Shown here one piece after another: positions 33,588 through 42,076 of a stretch of DNA of 64,000 bases. The translations under genes were made by a program, and so were the position numbers. Location: NCBI RefSeq assembly GCF_003012775.1, contig NZ_PXYG01000002.1, forward strand, positions 773,554-837,553, in the 5' to 3' direction. Position 1 is the first letter of the stretch. Every line of letters starts with the position of its first letter. This DNA comes from Zobellella endophytica. GTDB taxonomy: Bacteria; Pseudomonadota; Gammaproteobacteria; Enterobacterales; Aeromonadaceae. Below the pieces are notes generated by a model. The model made no database searches and was not told the DNA's origin. It saw only the letters and a program-made list of their open reading frames with translations.

Positions 33588-34058
33588 TCACCACTCCCTG
33601 TAGGCAATTCCGTTGAGCCCGGAACCACGGGCCAGGGAATAGACGTCGAACACGTCCTCCCCGGCCCGGGGCTCCTCCGCCGGGCTGTCATAGGCCCTCA
33701 GCCCCCACTGTTCTTCCGCTGCCAGTGCCGGATCGGCGAAGGGATCCCGGGGGATGCGACGTAAAAAATAGATCTTGTCGCCTTCGATATCGCGCAGATC
33801 CCGCGCCCCCTCCACCAGCACCCGCAGGGAAGGAGGATAGCCGGATCCCTCGGCCGGCGTATCGATATGTCCCGCATCGGCCGCCTGCTTGTAGGCATCG
33901 ATGGCATCGCGGATCTGGTAGAGCGCCTTTTTCAGATCCTGCTCCTGGCTCCGCCGGATCACGGTCTCGGTTACCGGCACCGCCATGCTGGCCAGCAGGG
34001 CGACGATGGCGACGGTCACCACCAGTTCGATCAGCGAAAACCCCTGTTTGCGTTTCAC
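33588..34058 (-). CDS. GspG-like pseudopilin A
   Basis: A 156-residue prepilin with leader MKRKQG, cleavage after Gly6, and helix FSLIELVVTVAIVALL carrying Glu at +5. The body has the GspG-like YPPSLRVLVEGA and RRIPRDPFADP elements. I chose the GTG at 34058 because AAGGAGG lies eight bases upstream; another GTG at 34079 would add seven residues. It follows the secretin gene directly. Confidence 0.88.
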   Translation of the reverse strand: MKRKQGFSLIELVVTVAIVALLASMAVPVTETVIRRSQEQDLKKALYQIRDAIDAYKQAADAGHIDTPAEGSGYPPSLRVLVEGARDLRDIEGDKIYFLRRIPRDPFADPALAAEEQWGLRAYDSPAEEPRAGEDVFDVYSLARGSGLNGIAYREW

Positions 34059-34082
34059 CTCCTTTGCCTCCTTATCCACTTT

Positions 34083-35879
34083 TCAGGATGCGGGCACCAC
34101 GACACTCGGCGCCGGCAGCACCACCGTTTCCACCTGCAACTCGTTCTCGGTACCGGTGGTGAATTCCATGTCACCGGGGCTGCGGTACGGCAGGTTGCGC
34201 ACGATGCGCGGGGTAATGGACAGCACCAGCTCGGACTTGCCGACCGTATCCCTGTTGCTGCCGAACAGCCGGCCCAGGCCGGGAATGTCCCCCAAACCGG
34301 GGATCCGGTTGCCGGTAAAACCGTGATCGTTGCGCATCAGCCCGGCCAGGATCTGGGTCTCGCCGTCCCGCAAACGCAATGTAGTCGTCGCATTGCGGGT
34401 ATCGACCTGCACCGGTATGGTGCCCTGCCGGGTAGGCTCCAGCGGGGTGGCATTGCTCACCTCGAGCGAGACCTTGATGCCCACCTCGTCATTCAGGTGG
34501 ATGGTCGGCTCCACCTCCAGCTTCAGGCCCACGTCCAGGTAAGTGATGCTCTCGGTGATCACCGGTCCCTGAGTCGAGGGCACCGAGGTGGCGCTGACGA
34601 TGGGCACCCGCTGGCCGATATGGATCCGGGCCAGTTCCTTGTTGCTGACCCGGATCACCGGGCTGGCCAGGGTGTTGATGTCGTTGTCCTGGGCATTGAT
34701 CCTGAGCTGGGGCGAGGGAGAGATGCTGATCCGGCCGCCGTCGATGCCGCGCAGCTGGTTGAGGATGGACACCGGCAAGCCATCCTCGTTGATCACCCCG
34801 AAGGTGTTGGGCCACTGCAGGCCGAGATCCAGGATGCGCTGGCGCGCCACTTCCATCACTTCCACCTCCAGTATCACCTCCGGATTGGCCTGATCCTGGG
34901 CCAGCAGCAGCATCTCGGCCATGCGCACCGCATCGGCGGTGTCGCGCATGGTCAGGGAATTGAGCCGTTCGTCGATAAAGACGTCCCGGGTCTTGAGCAT
35001 GGTCTTGACCATGTTCAGCGCGCTGTTGGCGTCGATGTTGACCAGGTAGAAGGTGCGCATCACCAGTTCCTGGTATTCCTGCAGTTTCTGGGGCGAATCC
35101 GGGTAGACCAGTATGGTGTTGTCGTTGACCACCTTCTGCCGCAGCTGGTTCTGCTGCAGCAGCAGATCGATGGCATCCTCGATCCGCACCTGGCGCACGA
35201 AGATCGAAGCCCGCAGATCCGGACTCATGTCCTTATCGAAGATGAAGTTGATGCCCGCGGTACGGGACAGCACCTCGAAGATGGCGCTCAGGTTGGCGTC
35301 CCGGAATTCCAGGGTTACCGGCCGTTCCAGCCGAGAACGCAGCTGCGGATAGGGACTGCGGGCCCGGGCCTGAATGGCCTCGATGCTGCGCTGCAGCTGG
35401 CGGGCACCCTCGTGGCGGGGATCCAGCGTGAAGACGGCGCGCACCTGCTGCTCCGCCCCGGTCACGTCCCCCCGGCGCAGGGCGGTCTGGCCGTAGCGGA
35501 TCATGTCGTCGATGGCGCGCCTCTGCTCGAGCCGGCGAACGCCCTCTTCGGCCCTGGCGTTTTCCGGATCCAGTCCCAGCACCCGCTCGTAAGCGAGCCG
35601 CGCGGTGGCGAAGTCTCCCGCGTTGCGGGCCCGTTCGGCCTGGCTCAGCAGCGTGGCCATCACCCGCGCCCGCTGGGTCGCCAGGGCGATCTGCAGCGAG
35701 GTGTTGCGCGGTTCCGCCTGCGCCACCTGTTCCAGCCGGGCCAGCCCTGCTTCGTAGTTGCCCATCTCGATCAGCGCCAGGCCCTCGTCCTGCACCAGGC
35801 GTCCGGCACAGCCGGCCGTCAGCAACACCACCAGCACCAGGGCTGGCCAGTACCCGAAAGAAGCAACCAGGGTCATCAT
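34083..35879 (-). CDS. Secretin (GspD/MshL-like) lipoprotein with N-terminal TPR domain
   Basis: A 598-residue outer-membrane secretin. It has a lipoprotein signal (LLTAGC, Cys at about 23), a tetratricopeptide region (about 25-165), secretin N domains (VTLEFRDANLSAIFEVLSRT onward), then the C-terminal beta-barrel domain with VPIVSAT and RIPGLGDIPGLGRLF. The lipobox may make a separate pilotin unnecessary. TPR and secretin are usually separate proteins (PilF/PilQ, MshN/MshL), so this is a fusion. The start overlaps the upstream GspC-like gene by ATGA and has a GGGAG site. Confidence 0.93.
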   Translation of the reverse strand: MMTLVASFGYWPALVLVVLLTAGCAGRLVQDEGLALIEMGNYEAGLARLEQVAQAEPRNTSLQIALATQRARVMATLLSQAERARNAGDFATARLAYERVLGLDPENARAEEGVRRLEQRRAIDDMIRYGQTALRRGDVTGAEQQVRAVFTLDPRHEGARQLQRSIEAIQARARSPYPQLRSRLERPVTLEFRDANLSAIFEVLSRTAGINFIFDKDMSPDLRASIFVRQVRIEDAIDLLLQQNQLRQKVVNDNTILVYPDSPQKLQEYQELVMRTFYLVNIDANSALNMVKTMLKTRDVFIDERLNSLTMRDTADAVRMAEMLLLAQDQANPEVILEVEVMEVARQRILDLGLQWPNTFGVINEDGLPVSILNQLRGIDGGRISISPSPQLRINAQDNDINTLASPVIRVSNKELARIHIGQRVPIVSATSVPSTQGPVITESITYLDVGLKLEVEPTIHLNDEVGIKVSLEVSNATPLEPTRQGTIPVQVDTRNATTTLRLRDGETQILAGLMRNDHGFTGNRIPGLGDIPGLGRLFGSNRDTVGKSELVLSITPRIVRNLPYRSPGDMEFTTGTENELQVETVVLPAPSVVVPAS

Positions 35880-36427
35880 AAAGGACTCCCTACCGCCAGT
35901 GACTGGGATTGGCGCAGGGGCAGGTAGATCAGGGTGAGCCGATCCCGGTCGAGCCGTTCGAGGCGATAGGTACCCTCGATCACGTCGCCGACCCGGACCA
36001 GGTGGATGCGTTCGTCCCATTGCAGGAACAGCTGGGTGCCCCTGCTGTCGTCCAGCCGGCCGATAAAGCGCAGCGGCAGGGACGGAGCCGACGGTGCCGG
36101 CCGGGGCGCCACCGTCGGGGCAGGCTCCGCCATCGGAACCGGTGCCGGCCGGTGCCAGCTGTGGGCGGCGAACAGATCCGCCCGAGGAAATCCGGCGACG
36201 GCGACCTCGTCCCCGGTCCGGTTCTCGTTGACATTCGTTATCATCGTCGGCTCCTGTTCCGAACGCAAGGTCGCCAACTGGCCTTGTTGCTGCCGTGGCC
36301 CTTCATCCCGCGCGACGGGCCTCGCCTCCCCGTCGACCTCGGTGAACAGCAATTCGGGGATCAGGGCGATGACCCCGGCCGCGCCGAGGAAGGCCAACCA
36401 GTTGAGCATCCTGCGTTTATTCATCAC
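35876..36427 (-). CDS. GspC/PilP-like inner-membrane protein
   Basis: A 183-residue bitopic protein: an N-terminal membrane helix (about 8-28), a long Pro/Ala-rich linker, and a C-terminal beta domain (LRFIGRLDDSRGTQLFLQW onward) resembling the HR domain of GspC and the PilP fold that contacts the secretin N0 domain. It lies directly before the secretin gene, as pilP lies before pilQ. Overlaps of four bases occur on both sides. Confidence 0.8.
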   Translation of the reverse strand: MMNKRRMLNWLAFLGAAGVIALIPELLFTEVDGEARPVARDEGPRQQQGQLATLRSEQEPTMITNVNENRTGDEVAVAGFPRADLFAAHSWHRPAPVPMAEPAPTVAPRPAPSAPSLPLRFIGRLDDSRGTQLFLQWDERIHLVRVGDVIEGTYRLERLDRDRLTLIYLPLRQSQSLAVGSPL

Positions 36428-36972
36428 AACCTCGATAAGTATAGAGTCATTCGGATTCGACCCTCGAGTTCGGTGTCGGATATTTGCCGCCGCTGGAGAT
36501 CCACCTCCTCCAGTACCAGGGCCGGCACCTCCGCCAGCACCCCGTGCAGGAAACGCCGCAACTGGGGATAGCTGCCGCGCACCGGTAGCAGGATCTGGTA
36601 GCGGGCCAGCCGGGTGCGGGGATCGATGCCGAGGGCATATTCCCCCCGCGCCAGGGAAATGCGCTCGTTCTCCGCCAGCAGGTAGATGTGATCGATGGCC
36701 CGGGTGGCGTCCAACTGGGCCGGCAGCCCCTGGTGAAAATCGTCCAGTTGCCGCCCCGGCGCCGGGGGCAGGAATTCCCGCCCGTCCGCCAGCCGCTCCC
36801 GCAGCACCAGAGCCTGATGGGTGTTCTGCTCCAGCTGCGCCAGGACCCGCCAGGCCGGCAGCAGCCCGAAGCCGGTGTAACCGAGGGCCAGCAGCAGCAG
36901 CACGCCGCCCAGCAGCCCGGGCCGGCCCAGGCGCTGCAGTCGTTCCCGCAGGATCAGTTCAGGGACGCGCAT
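36424..36972 (-). CDS. PilO/GspM-like assembly protein
   Basis: A 182-residue protein with one membrane helix (about 20-40), a short coiled coil, and a C-terminal ferredoxin-like region (RGSYPQLRRFLHGVLAEVP), the arrangement of PilO and GspM. Position and size fit a PilM-PilN-PilO-PilP order. Overlaps of 14 and 4 bases join it to its neighbours. Confidence 0.8.
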   Translation of the reverse strand: MRVPELILRERLQRLGRPGLLGGVLLLLALGYTGFGLLPAWRVLAQLEQNTHQALVLRERLADGREFLPPAPGRQLDDFHQGLPAQLDATRAIDHIYLLAENERISLARGEYALGIDPRTRLARYQILLPVRGSYPQLRRFLHGVLAEVPALVLEEVDLQRRQISDTELEGRIRMTLYLSRL

Positions 36973-37486
36973 CGGCCACCTCCCAGGTCGCCAGCAGATT
37001 GAAGCGGATCGGCCGCTCCGCCGTCGGTAGTATCTCGTGGCTGAGCAGGGACACGTCGCTCAAGGGGCCGCTCTGCTCCAGCTCCCGGTGGAATGCCAGC
37101 ATGGCCGGCAGATCCCGTGCCTCGGCGCTGATCCTCAACTGCCGCTGGCGGGCGTCGGGAGTCAGTGACAACAAGGCGATCTGCTCCCGCTGCAGGCCTT
37201 CAAGCAAGCCGAAGAGGCCGTCCCAAGGCCGGTTGAGCTGGGCGGAGACCCGCTGCATCTCCAGCAGGGCCGCATCCTGGCCGGTGCCGCCGACCGAGCC
37301 CGTGCCCTCGTCCGGCAAGCCCTGCCGGGCCTCGGCCAGCGCCTGCCGCTGTCCCGCCGTCGCCTCCGCCAGTTGCCACTGCACCAGCAAGACGACGCCG
37401 GCGCAGAGCAGGCCCAGCAGCAGCAGGACCCAGCCCAGCGGGCTGGCCGGGCGGCGGGATTGAAAGTCGAGCTCCAGTCTGTTCAT
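36959..37486 (-). CDS. PilN-like assembly protein
   Basis: A 175-residue protein with a short cytoplasmic N-terminus (MNRLELDFQSRRP), one membrane helix (about 17-36), a coiled coil and a ferredoxin-like C-terminal domain, as in PilN or the C-terminal half of GspL. The N-terminal peptide resembles the PilN segment that docks on PilM. It starts just after the PilM-like gene. Confidence 0.8.
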   Translation of the reverse strand: MNRLELDFQSRRPASPLGWVLLLLGLLCAGVVLLVQWQLAEATAGQRQALAEARQGLPDEGTGSVGGTGQDAALLEMQRVSAQLNRPWDGLFGLLEGLQREQIALLSLTPDARQRQLRISAEARDLPAMLAFHRELEQSGPLSDVSLLSHEILPTAERPIRFNLLATWEVADARP

Positions 37487-37487
37487 C

Positions 37488-38294
37488 TCAGTTCACCGTC
37501 TGGGCCATGGTGTACAGGGGATCCCCCCCCACCTGGGGGCGGGGCAGTTCGAGCAGCCGGGGCTGCCGGGCGCAGGTCGGGCGGGGACGTTCGCCCGCCC
37601 GTCCCGGCGCATGCAGGTAGAGCTCGTCGGCAGCAGCACCGTCCAGCTCCTCCAGGGTCAGCTCCCGCTCGATCAGCGCCCCCAGCGCCGGATCCGAGTC
37701 TTCTGCCCCGAGCGAGCCCACCCCGGTCCAGTGCCCGTTTCTCGCCCGCAACAGGGTGCTGCGCCCGGGCTCGGCGAGGATAAACAGGAAATCGTTGCCG
37801 GACAGGCTGCCGCAGAAGCGGTTCACCACCGACATCAGGTAAGGCTGTACCGAGAGCAGCCGGATGCCCGCCGCTTCGGCCGCCTGCCGCAAGCGCTCCA
37901 GCAGGGCCGCCGGCATCGCCGCCGCCAGCCGGGGGTGGCCGGCGATGTCGGGCGAAAGCCGCAGGCTCCAGCCCGCCGCCGGCTGCCCGTAAAGCTCCTC
38001 GATGCAGAGGCGCCCGAAGGTCTCCAGTTCACCGGGGGTGCGGATCTCGGCGCTCCAGGGCACCAGACAGTAGCGGGTGAAGTGGGCGGACAGCACGACG
38101 CTGAGCCGGGCCCGTCCGGGCACCTGCTCGGCCAGCAGCCGGGCCAGGGCCGCGCTCGCCGCCGGCCAGTCCCCCGGCTCGGCCCCGGTATCGAGCCGTC
38201 CCAGCCAGATCAGGCCGTCCCGCCGGCGGCGGCACAGGCCGACCGCGCCGCCGCCGAGCACGGCGATATAGTGTTCAGCCGACAAAAGTGACAC
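37488..38294 (-). CDS. PilM/GspL-like cytoplasmic assembly protein
   Basis: A 268-residue protein placed where pilM or the cytoplasmic part of gspL would be. It has an actin-like fold outline (LSVVLSAHFTRYCLVPW, later FLFILAEPGRSTLLRAR) but a reduced length compared with PilM (about 350), and the nucleotide-binding motifs are not evident. It overlaps the ATPase gene by 20 bases. The identification rests mainly on context and the PilN-, PilO- and PilP-like genes that follow. Confidence 0.7.
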   Translation of the reverse strand: MSLLSAEHYIAVLGGGAVGLCRRRRDGLIWLGRLDTGAEPGDWPAASAALARLLAEQVPGRARLSVVLSAHFTRYCLVPWSAEIRTPGELETFGRLCIEELYGQPAAGWSLRLSPDIAGHPRLAAAMPAALLERLRQAAEAAGIRLLSVQPYLMSVVNRFCGSLSGNDFLFILAEPGRSTLLRARNGHWTGVGSLGAEDSDPALGALIERELTLEELDGAAADELYLHAPGRAGERPRPTCARQPRLLELPRPQVGGDPLYTMAQTVN

Positions 38295-39993
38295 GGTTGA
38301 TTTCCTCCAGGGTGGTCCGACCCTCGCGCACCAGCGCCAGTGCCGAGCCGCGCAGCAGACGCAGCCCCCGCCGGCAGGCCAGTTCCTTGAGCTCGGCGAT
38401 GGGGCGGCGATCGATGATCAGCTGGCGCAGCTCGTCGTCCAGCCGCAGCAGCTCGGCGATGGCGGTGCGCCCCTTGTAGCCGGTGCCCCGGCAGTGCATG
38501 CAGCCGGCGCCCCGCACGAAGCGATAGTCCCCAACCCTGGCCGGATCCAGCCCCGAGGCATGCAGTTCGTCGACCGCGGGCATTGCCGGGGTGGTGCAGT
38601 GCGCGCAGACCAGGCGGATCAGCCGCTGGGCCAGCACCGCGTTGAGCGCCGACACAAAACTATAAGGATCCACCTCCATCTGGATAAAGCGCCCGATCAC
38701 GTCGAACACGTTGTTGGCGTGGATGGTGGTGAACACCAGGTGGCCGGTGAGCGCCGACTGCACCGCTATCTGGGCGGTTTCCGGATCCCGGATCTCCCCC
38801 ACCATGATCTTGTCCGGATCGTGCCGCAGTATGGAGCGCAGGCCACGGGCAAAGGTCAGCCCCTTCTTCTCGTTGACCGGGATCTGCAACACCCCGGGCA
38901 ACTGGTATTCCACCGGGTCCTCGATGGTGATGATCTTGTCCACGCCGTGGTTGATCTCGGTGAGCATGGCGTAGAGGGTCGTGGTCTTGCCGCTGCCGGT
39001 GGGGCCGGTCACCAGCACCATGCCGTAGGGCTCCGCCGCCAGCCGGCGCAGGCTGAGCAGGATATCCTGCTCGAATCCCAGGCCGTCCAGCCGCACGCCG
39101 TGGATGTGATCGGCCAGATCCTGCTTGTCCAATACCCGCAGCACCGCGTCCTCGCCGAAGATACTCGGCATGATCGACACCCGGAAATCGATCTGGCGCC
39201 CCTTGACCGCAATCTTGAAGCGGCCGTCCTGGGGCACCCTTTTCTCGCCGATATCCAGCTCGGCCATCACCTTGATCCTGGAAATCACCTGCTCGGCGAT
39301 CTCCTTGCCATGGACCCGGCTGATACCGTTGAGCACCCCGTCAATCCGGTATTTGATCACCAGTCCCTGGCCGGTCATGCCCAGGTGAATGTCGCTGGCG
39401 TGCATCTTCAGGGCATCGTAGAGAGTGGAGTTGACCAGCTTGATCACCACGCTGGGATCCTCGCTGATACTGGTCAGCGACAGGCTCTCCACCGAGACCT
39501 CGCCGTCGGCTTCCTGCCCGGCTCCGGCATTAAGGGACTCGACCGCGTGGAAGGCCTCCTCCTGGTGGGTCAGGTAGGCGGCCAGCGCGTCCCGGTGCAC
39601 CAGGTAGAGCGGCGCCCCGTCCAGGCATTCGTCGATCCAGGCCAGGCGGTCCGGCTCGAAGGGATCGGCAAACACCCCGACCCGCTGCCGCTCGAACAGG
39701 ATCATCACGAATTCACGTTTGATGGACTGGGTCAGGGGAAGACGTTCGAAGCAGGGCGGGCTGGCGAAGAGGTGCTCGTCGTCCAGTACCGGATAATGCA
39801 GCAGGGCGCCCAGCCGACGGACGAAAGGCTCCGGTTCAAGCCCGGAGGCGGATTCCAGTTCCGCCAGCACCCGACTGTCCCGCTCGACGGCCCGCTGCCG
39901 CGCGCCGCGCAACAGGGACTTCAACAGATCCGGCTCGTCCTGCGCGCCGGCGGGCTGGGGCTCGCGCCCGGCAGCCAGAAATACGGTTTCCAT
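38275..39993 (-). CDS. GspE/PilB-family secretion ATPase
   Basis: A 572-residue assembly ATPase. It has an N-terminal GspE/MshE N domain (about 1-150), then Walker A GPTGSGKTTT, an Asp box region, Walker B GEIRDPETAQ, the His box TGHLVFTTIHANN and a tetracysteine zinc element (CAHC / CMHC). It powers pseudopilus or pilus assembly. A GAGAGGA site precedes the ATG. It follows the receiver-protein gene and leads the pilM-like to pilin operon. Confidence 0.95.
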   Translation of the reverse strand: METVFLAAGREPQPAGAQDEPDLLKSLLRGARQRAVERDSRVLAELESASGLEPEPFVRRLGALLHYPVLDDEHLFASPPCFERLPLTQSIKREFVMILFERQRVGVFADPFEPDRLAWIDECLDGAPLYLVHRDALAAYLTHQEEAFHAVESLNAGAGQEADGEVSVESLSLTSISEDPSVVIKLVNSTLYDALKMHASDIHLGMTGQGLVIKYRIDGVLNGISRVHGKEIAEQVISRIKVMAELDIGEKRVPQDGRFKIAVKGRQIDFRVSIMPSIFGEDAVLRVLDKQDLADHIHGVRLDGLGFEQDILLSLRRLAAEPYGMVLVTGPTGSGKTTTLYAMLTEINHGVDKIITIEDPVEYQLPGVLQIPVNEKKGLTFARGLRSILRHDPDKIMVGEIRDPETAQIAVQSALTGHLVFTTIHANNVFDVIGRFIQMEVDPYSFVSALNAVLAQRLIRLVCAHCTTPAMPAVDELHASGLDPARVGDYRFVRGAGCMHCRGTGYKGRTAIAELLRLDDELRQLIIDRRPIAELKELACRRGLRLLRGSALALVREGRTTLEEINRVTFVG

Positions 39994-40050
39994 GGATCCT
40001 CTCCCACATCCTTATGGTCACGGCACCACAGCATTTCCGATCGACTCCGG

Positions 40051-40596
40051 TTATTTGTGTTCGCGCTCCCGGATCGGTTGGGCCTCGGCACCGCAGGCGG
40101 TCATTCCGGTGATCACCTCGGGCCGGCGGCGTTCCGCGAAGACCCAGGTCCCGTCGTACATCTGCAGCGGAAAGTGCGCCCCCCCCCGCCGATGCCTGCG
40201 CTCGGCCAGTACCGGCCCCTCGCCCTCCCCGACCGCTCGCTCCAGCAGCACGGACACCGCCCGGGCCAGTTCACGCAGGGGAAAGGGCTTGAACATCATA
40301 TGGCTAATGCCCCTGCGCATGGCCTCGTCATATACCTCGCCGGTGGAATGGGCCGTCATCAGCAGCCAGCGGTAATCCCGCTCCCGGCTGAGGATATCGA
40401 ACAGCTGAAACCCGTCCATGTCCGGCAGGCAGAAATCAAGCACGACCAGATCGGGGACAAAGCCGGCCCCCACCAGCCCGATGGCCCCGGCGCCGTCACC
40501 GGCTACCCGCACCTGCAGTCCCCTGTGCTCCAGATAGAGCCTGAGATTCTGGGCGAAAATGTCTTCGTCTTCGACAATCAGTACCTGGTTTGCCAA
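40051..40596 (-). CDS. Stand-alone receiver-domain response regulator
   Basis: A 181-residue protein with a CheY-like receiver (residues 1-120; acidic pair at 10-11, phospho-Asp54 in VVLDFCLPDMDG, Lys103 in FKPF) and a ~55-residue Arg-rich C-terminal tail without a recognised output domain. The start is a TTG with an AGGAG site eight bases upstream. It is first in line before the ATPase gene and directly downstream of a sigma54-like promoter, so it probably modulates this machine. Confidence 0.88.
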   Translation of the reverse strand: MANQVLIVEDEDIFAQNLRLYLEHRGLQVRVAGDGAGAIGLVGAGFVPDLVVLDFCLPDMDGFQLFDILSRERDYRWLLMTAHSTGEVYDEAMRRGISHMMFKPFPLRELARAVSVLLERAVGEGEGPVLAERRHRRGGAHFPLQMYDGTWVFAERRRPEVITGMTACGAEAQPIREREHK

Positions 40597-40669
40597 AGGA
40601 AACGCTCCTGTTGCATCGCCTGACCGGATTGACCCGTCTTGGGCGGGCTCCCTGCTTCAACAGGAGTCA

Positions 40670-40686
40670 GGCAGGATCCATGCCAG
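40670..40686 (-). promoter_or_regulatory. Putative sigma54 promoter of the receiver/ATPase/secretin operon
   Basis: On minus, CTGGCATGGATCCTGCC matches the -24/-12 consensus YTGGCACGRNNNTTGCW with three mismatches. The invariant GG and GC are present with ten bases between them. The predicted transcription start is near 40659, about 60 bases before the TTG start codon. Confidence 0.7.
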
Positions 40687-40756
40687 CTATCATCCTTGGC
40701 GAAAAAACATAATCCATTGAATTAATAGAAAATAAATTTCGTCCTTCCGGCCCATT

Positions 40757-40814
40757 CCCCAATAGCGGGGACGCTTTCTATCAGTGTAGTACGGATGGCC
40801 CCCACTATTGGGGG
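40757..40814. promoter_or_regulatory. Pair of CCCCR-N4-YGGGG palindromes (likely activator sites)
   Basis: CCCCAATAGCGGGG (40757-40770) and CCCCACTATTGGGG (40800-40813, extended by one C/G on each side) are the same dyad. Their centres lie about 105 and 148 bases upstream of the predicted start at 40659 and are 43 bases apart, about four helical turns. That is where NtrC-type activators usually bind. The matching activator is encoded at 44559-45980. Confidence 0.65.
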
Positions 40815-40922
40815 ATCCGGCCCGTCACCCGGTCATAAGCGGTCTCCCCCCTGACCACACGGGACAGGCCCAGAGGGATAAGGCCACAACTCAACGGTGG
40901 ACGCCGCCTGCGGCGAGCAGCC

Positions 40923-41543
40923 TCATTCCGGAGCCGGCATGGACAACAGCTGCAGGCGCTGGGCGATGGCCTCGACCGAAGCGTCCGGGCGGATCTTGCT
41001 CCAGCGCCGGTTGCCCACGTCGCCCACGAGCAGCAACGTCGAGTGGTTTTCCGGACTGGGTTCCAGATGGTCGAGCCGCGCCAGCACCTGCGTCATCCGT
41101 GCTTCTTCGCCGGTGAGAAAGGTCCAGTGCGGATCGTCCGCCTCATGCCGGCGCGCAAAAGCCTTGAGCACAGCGGGACTGTCGTGTGCAGGGTCGCTGC
41201 TGAGGGAGATAAACCGTATCCGGGCCGCAAGCCCTTCCCCCAGGAGCTCCCGCACCGCCTTCAGCTTGCGAGTGATCAGCGGGCAGACATCGGTACAGCG
41301 GGTATATACCACGTTCAGCACCACCACCTTGTCCTGCAGCAGATCGCTGTAGAAACGGACCTCGGTGCCATCCTGGGTCAGCAGGCGATTATCGGTGAAG
41401 TATTTCCGGGCATCGTAGGCCTCGGTGGCTGCGAGGCTCTCCCGGACCGGCTCGGCCCCCAGCGGGGGAGTCTGGTGCCCGTGATGGGCCTGCGGGCTGA
41501 CGCACAGCCCCAGGCTCAGCACGACGCTGATGCAGAGTTTCAT
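40923..41543 (-). CDS. SCO1/SenC family copper-binding thioredoxin-fold protein
   Basis: A 206-residue exported protein with a signal peptide (about 1-19), a His-rich segment after it (HHGH) and a SCO fold. The copper ligands are Cys83 and Cys87 in TRCTDVCP and a distal His167 in PENHSTLLL. SCO proteins help build the CuA centre of cytochrome oxidase or act as thiol-disulfide factors. There is no oxidase gene nearby; instead it lies inside the secretion locus between two groups of sigma54-like sites. An AAGGAGG site precedes the ATG. Confidence 0.9.
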   Translation of the reverse strand: MKLCISVVLSLGLCVSPQAHHGHQTPPLGAEPVRESLAATEAYDARKYFTDNRLLTQDGTEVRFYSDLLQDKVVVLNVVYTRCTDVCPLITRKLKAVRELLGEGLAARIRFISLSSDPAHDSPAVLKAFARRHEADDPHWTFLTGEEARMTQVLARLDHLEPSPENHSTLLLVGDVGNRRWSKIRPDASVEAIAQRLQLLSMPAPE

Positions 41544-42076
41544 GGTCTGCCTCCTTTCCTTGGCGACCCGCTCCTGACAGGCAACGCATTCCTCCCTGCG
41601 CTAACCTCATCGAGGCTTGCCAGCATGCTCTATGGTTTCACTGAACACATCCAGACAGCTCTTTCCGATAATCCATGGTCCGAACCGCCCGATCCAGGAG
41701 GAATACACCAATCAACCGGCAACCAAACCAGTTCGCCAGAATGCGGGCAGGATCTTCTTGGCACCGAGACTGATCCTGTTTTGTCATGGACAGAAGCCAC
41801 ACCCCGCATTCCGCTGGTCGTTGCCCGCGGGGTATCCCCGCGTCAGGCAGGCCGAAGCAGACTTTGTGCCACAGACGTACATCTTTCATTTCATACGATA
41901 ATACTGGCAAGGATCCGCCGGTGGGGAGGATGCCTCCGGCATCGGGGATCCCCCAACGGCAGGAGGCAATAGAAAAATCCAAATGAGGCCATACTCAGAG
42001 TCATCCCAGAACCGGGGCGGGCGATATGCCCCATTCCCCCCGGATCTGGGGCTATAGCCCCAGTGATGGGGACGAC
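41544..42076. other. 533-base gap with dense dyad symmetry, no supportable gene
   Basis: No open frame here looks like a real protein, and base composition is lower in GC than in the neighbours. It contains several strong dyads: CGCGGGG-TAT-CCCCGCG (41826-41842), GATGCC-TCC-GGCATC (41929-41943), GGGGATCCCC (41944-41953) and the activator-like palindromes at 42038-42071. A TTGGCAC -24-like element at 41758 (+) has a poor -12 match. A small RNA is possible but not shown. Confidence 0.5.
42038..42071. promoter_or_regulatory. Second pair of CCCCR-N4-YGGGG palindromes
   Basis: CCCCGGATCTGGGG (42038-42051) and CCCCAGTGATGGGG (42058-42071) repeat the dyad seen at 40757-40814, with centres 20 bases (two turns) apart. 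The interval between them also forms the perfect palindrome TGGGGCTATAGCCCCA (42047-42062). They lie just past the lytic transglycosylase stop codon. No U-tract follows on either strand, so they are not a normal terminator. Confidence 0.6.

Noticed and set aside
41758..41774. TTGGCACCGAGACTGAT as a fourth sigma54 promoter on +.
   Set aside because: The -24 half is excellent but the invariant -12 GC is GA, and no gene follows on + for more than a kilobase.
41638..41982. 114-codon frame on minus in the SCO-transglycosylase gap.
   Set aside because: Irregular composition, no motif, no ribosome site, and it covers several perfect hairpins.
42047..42062. TGGGGCTATAGCCCCA as the terminator of the lytic transglycosylase gene.
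   Set aside because: No T-tract on either strand, and the same half-sites recur at 40757-40814 in a promoter-upstream position.
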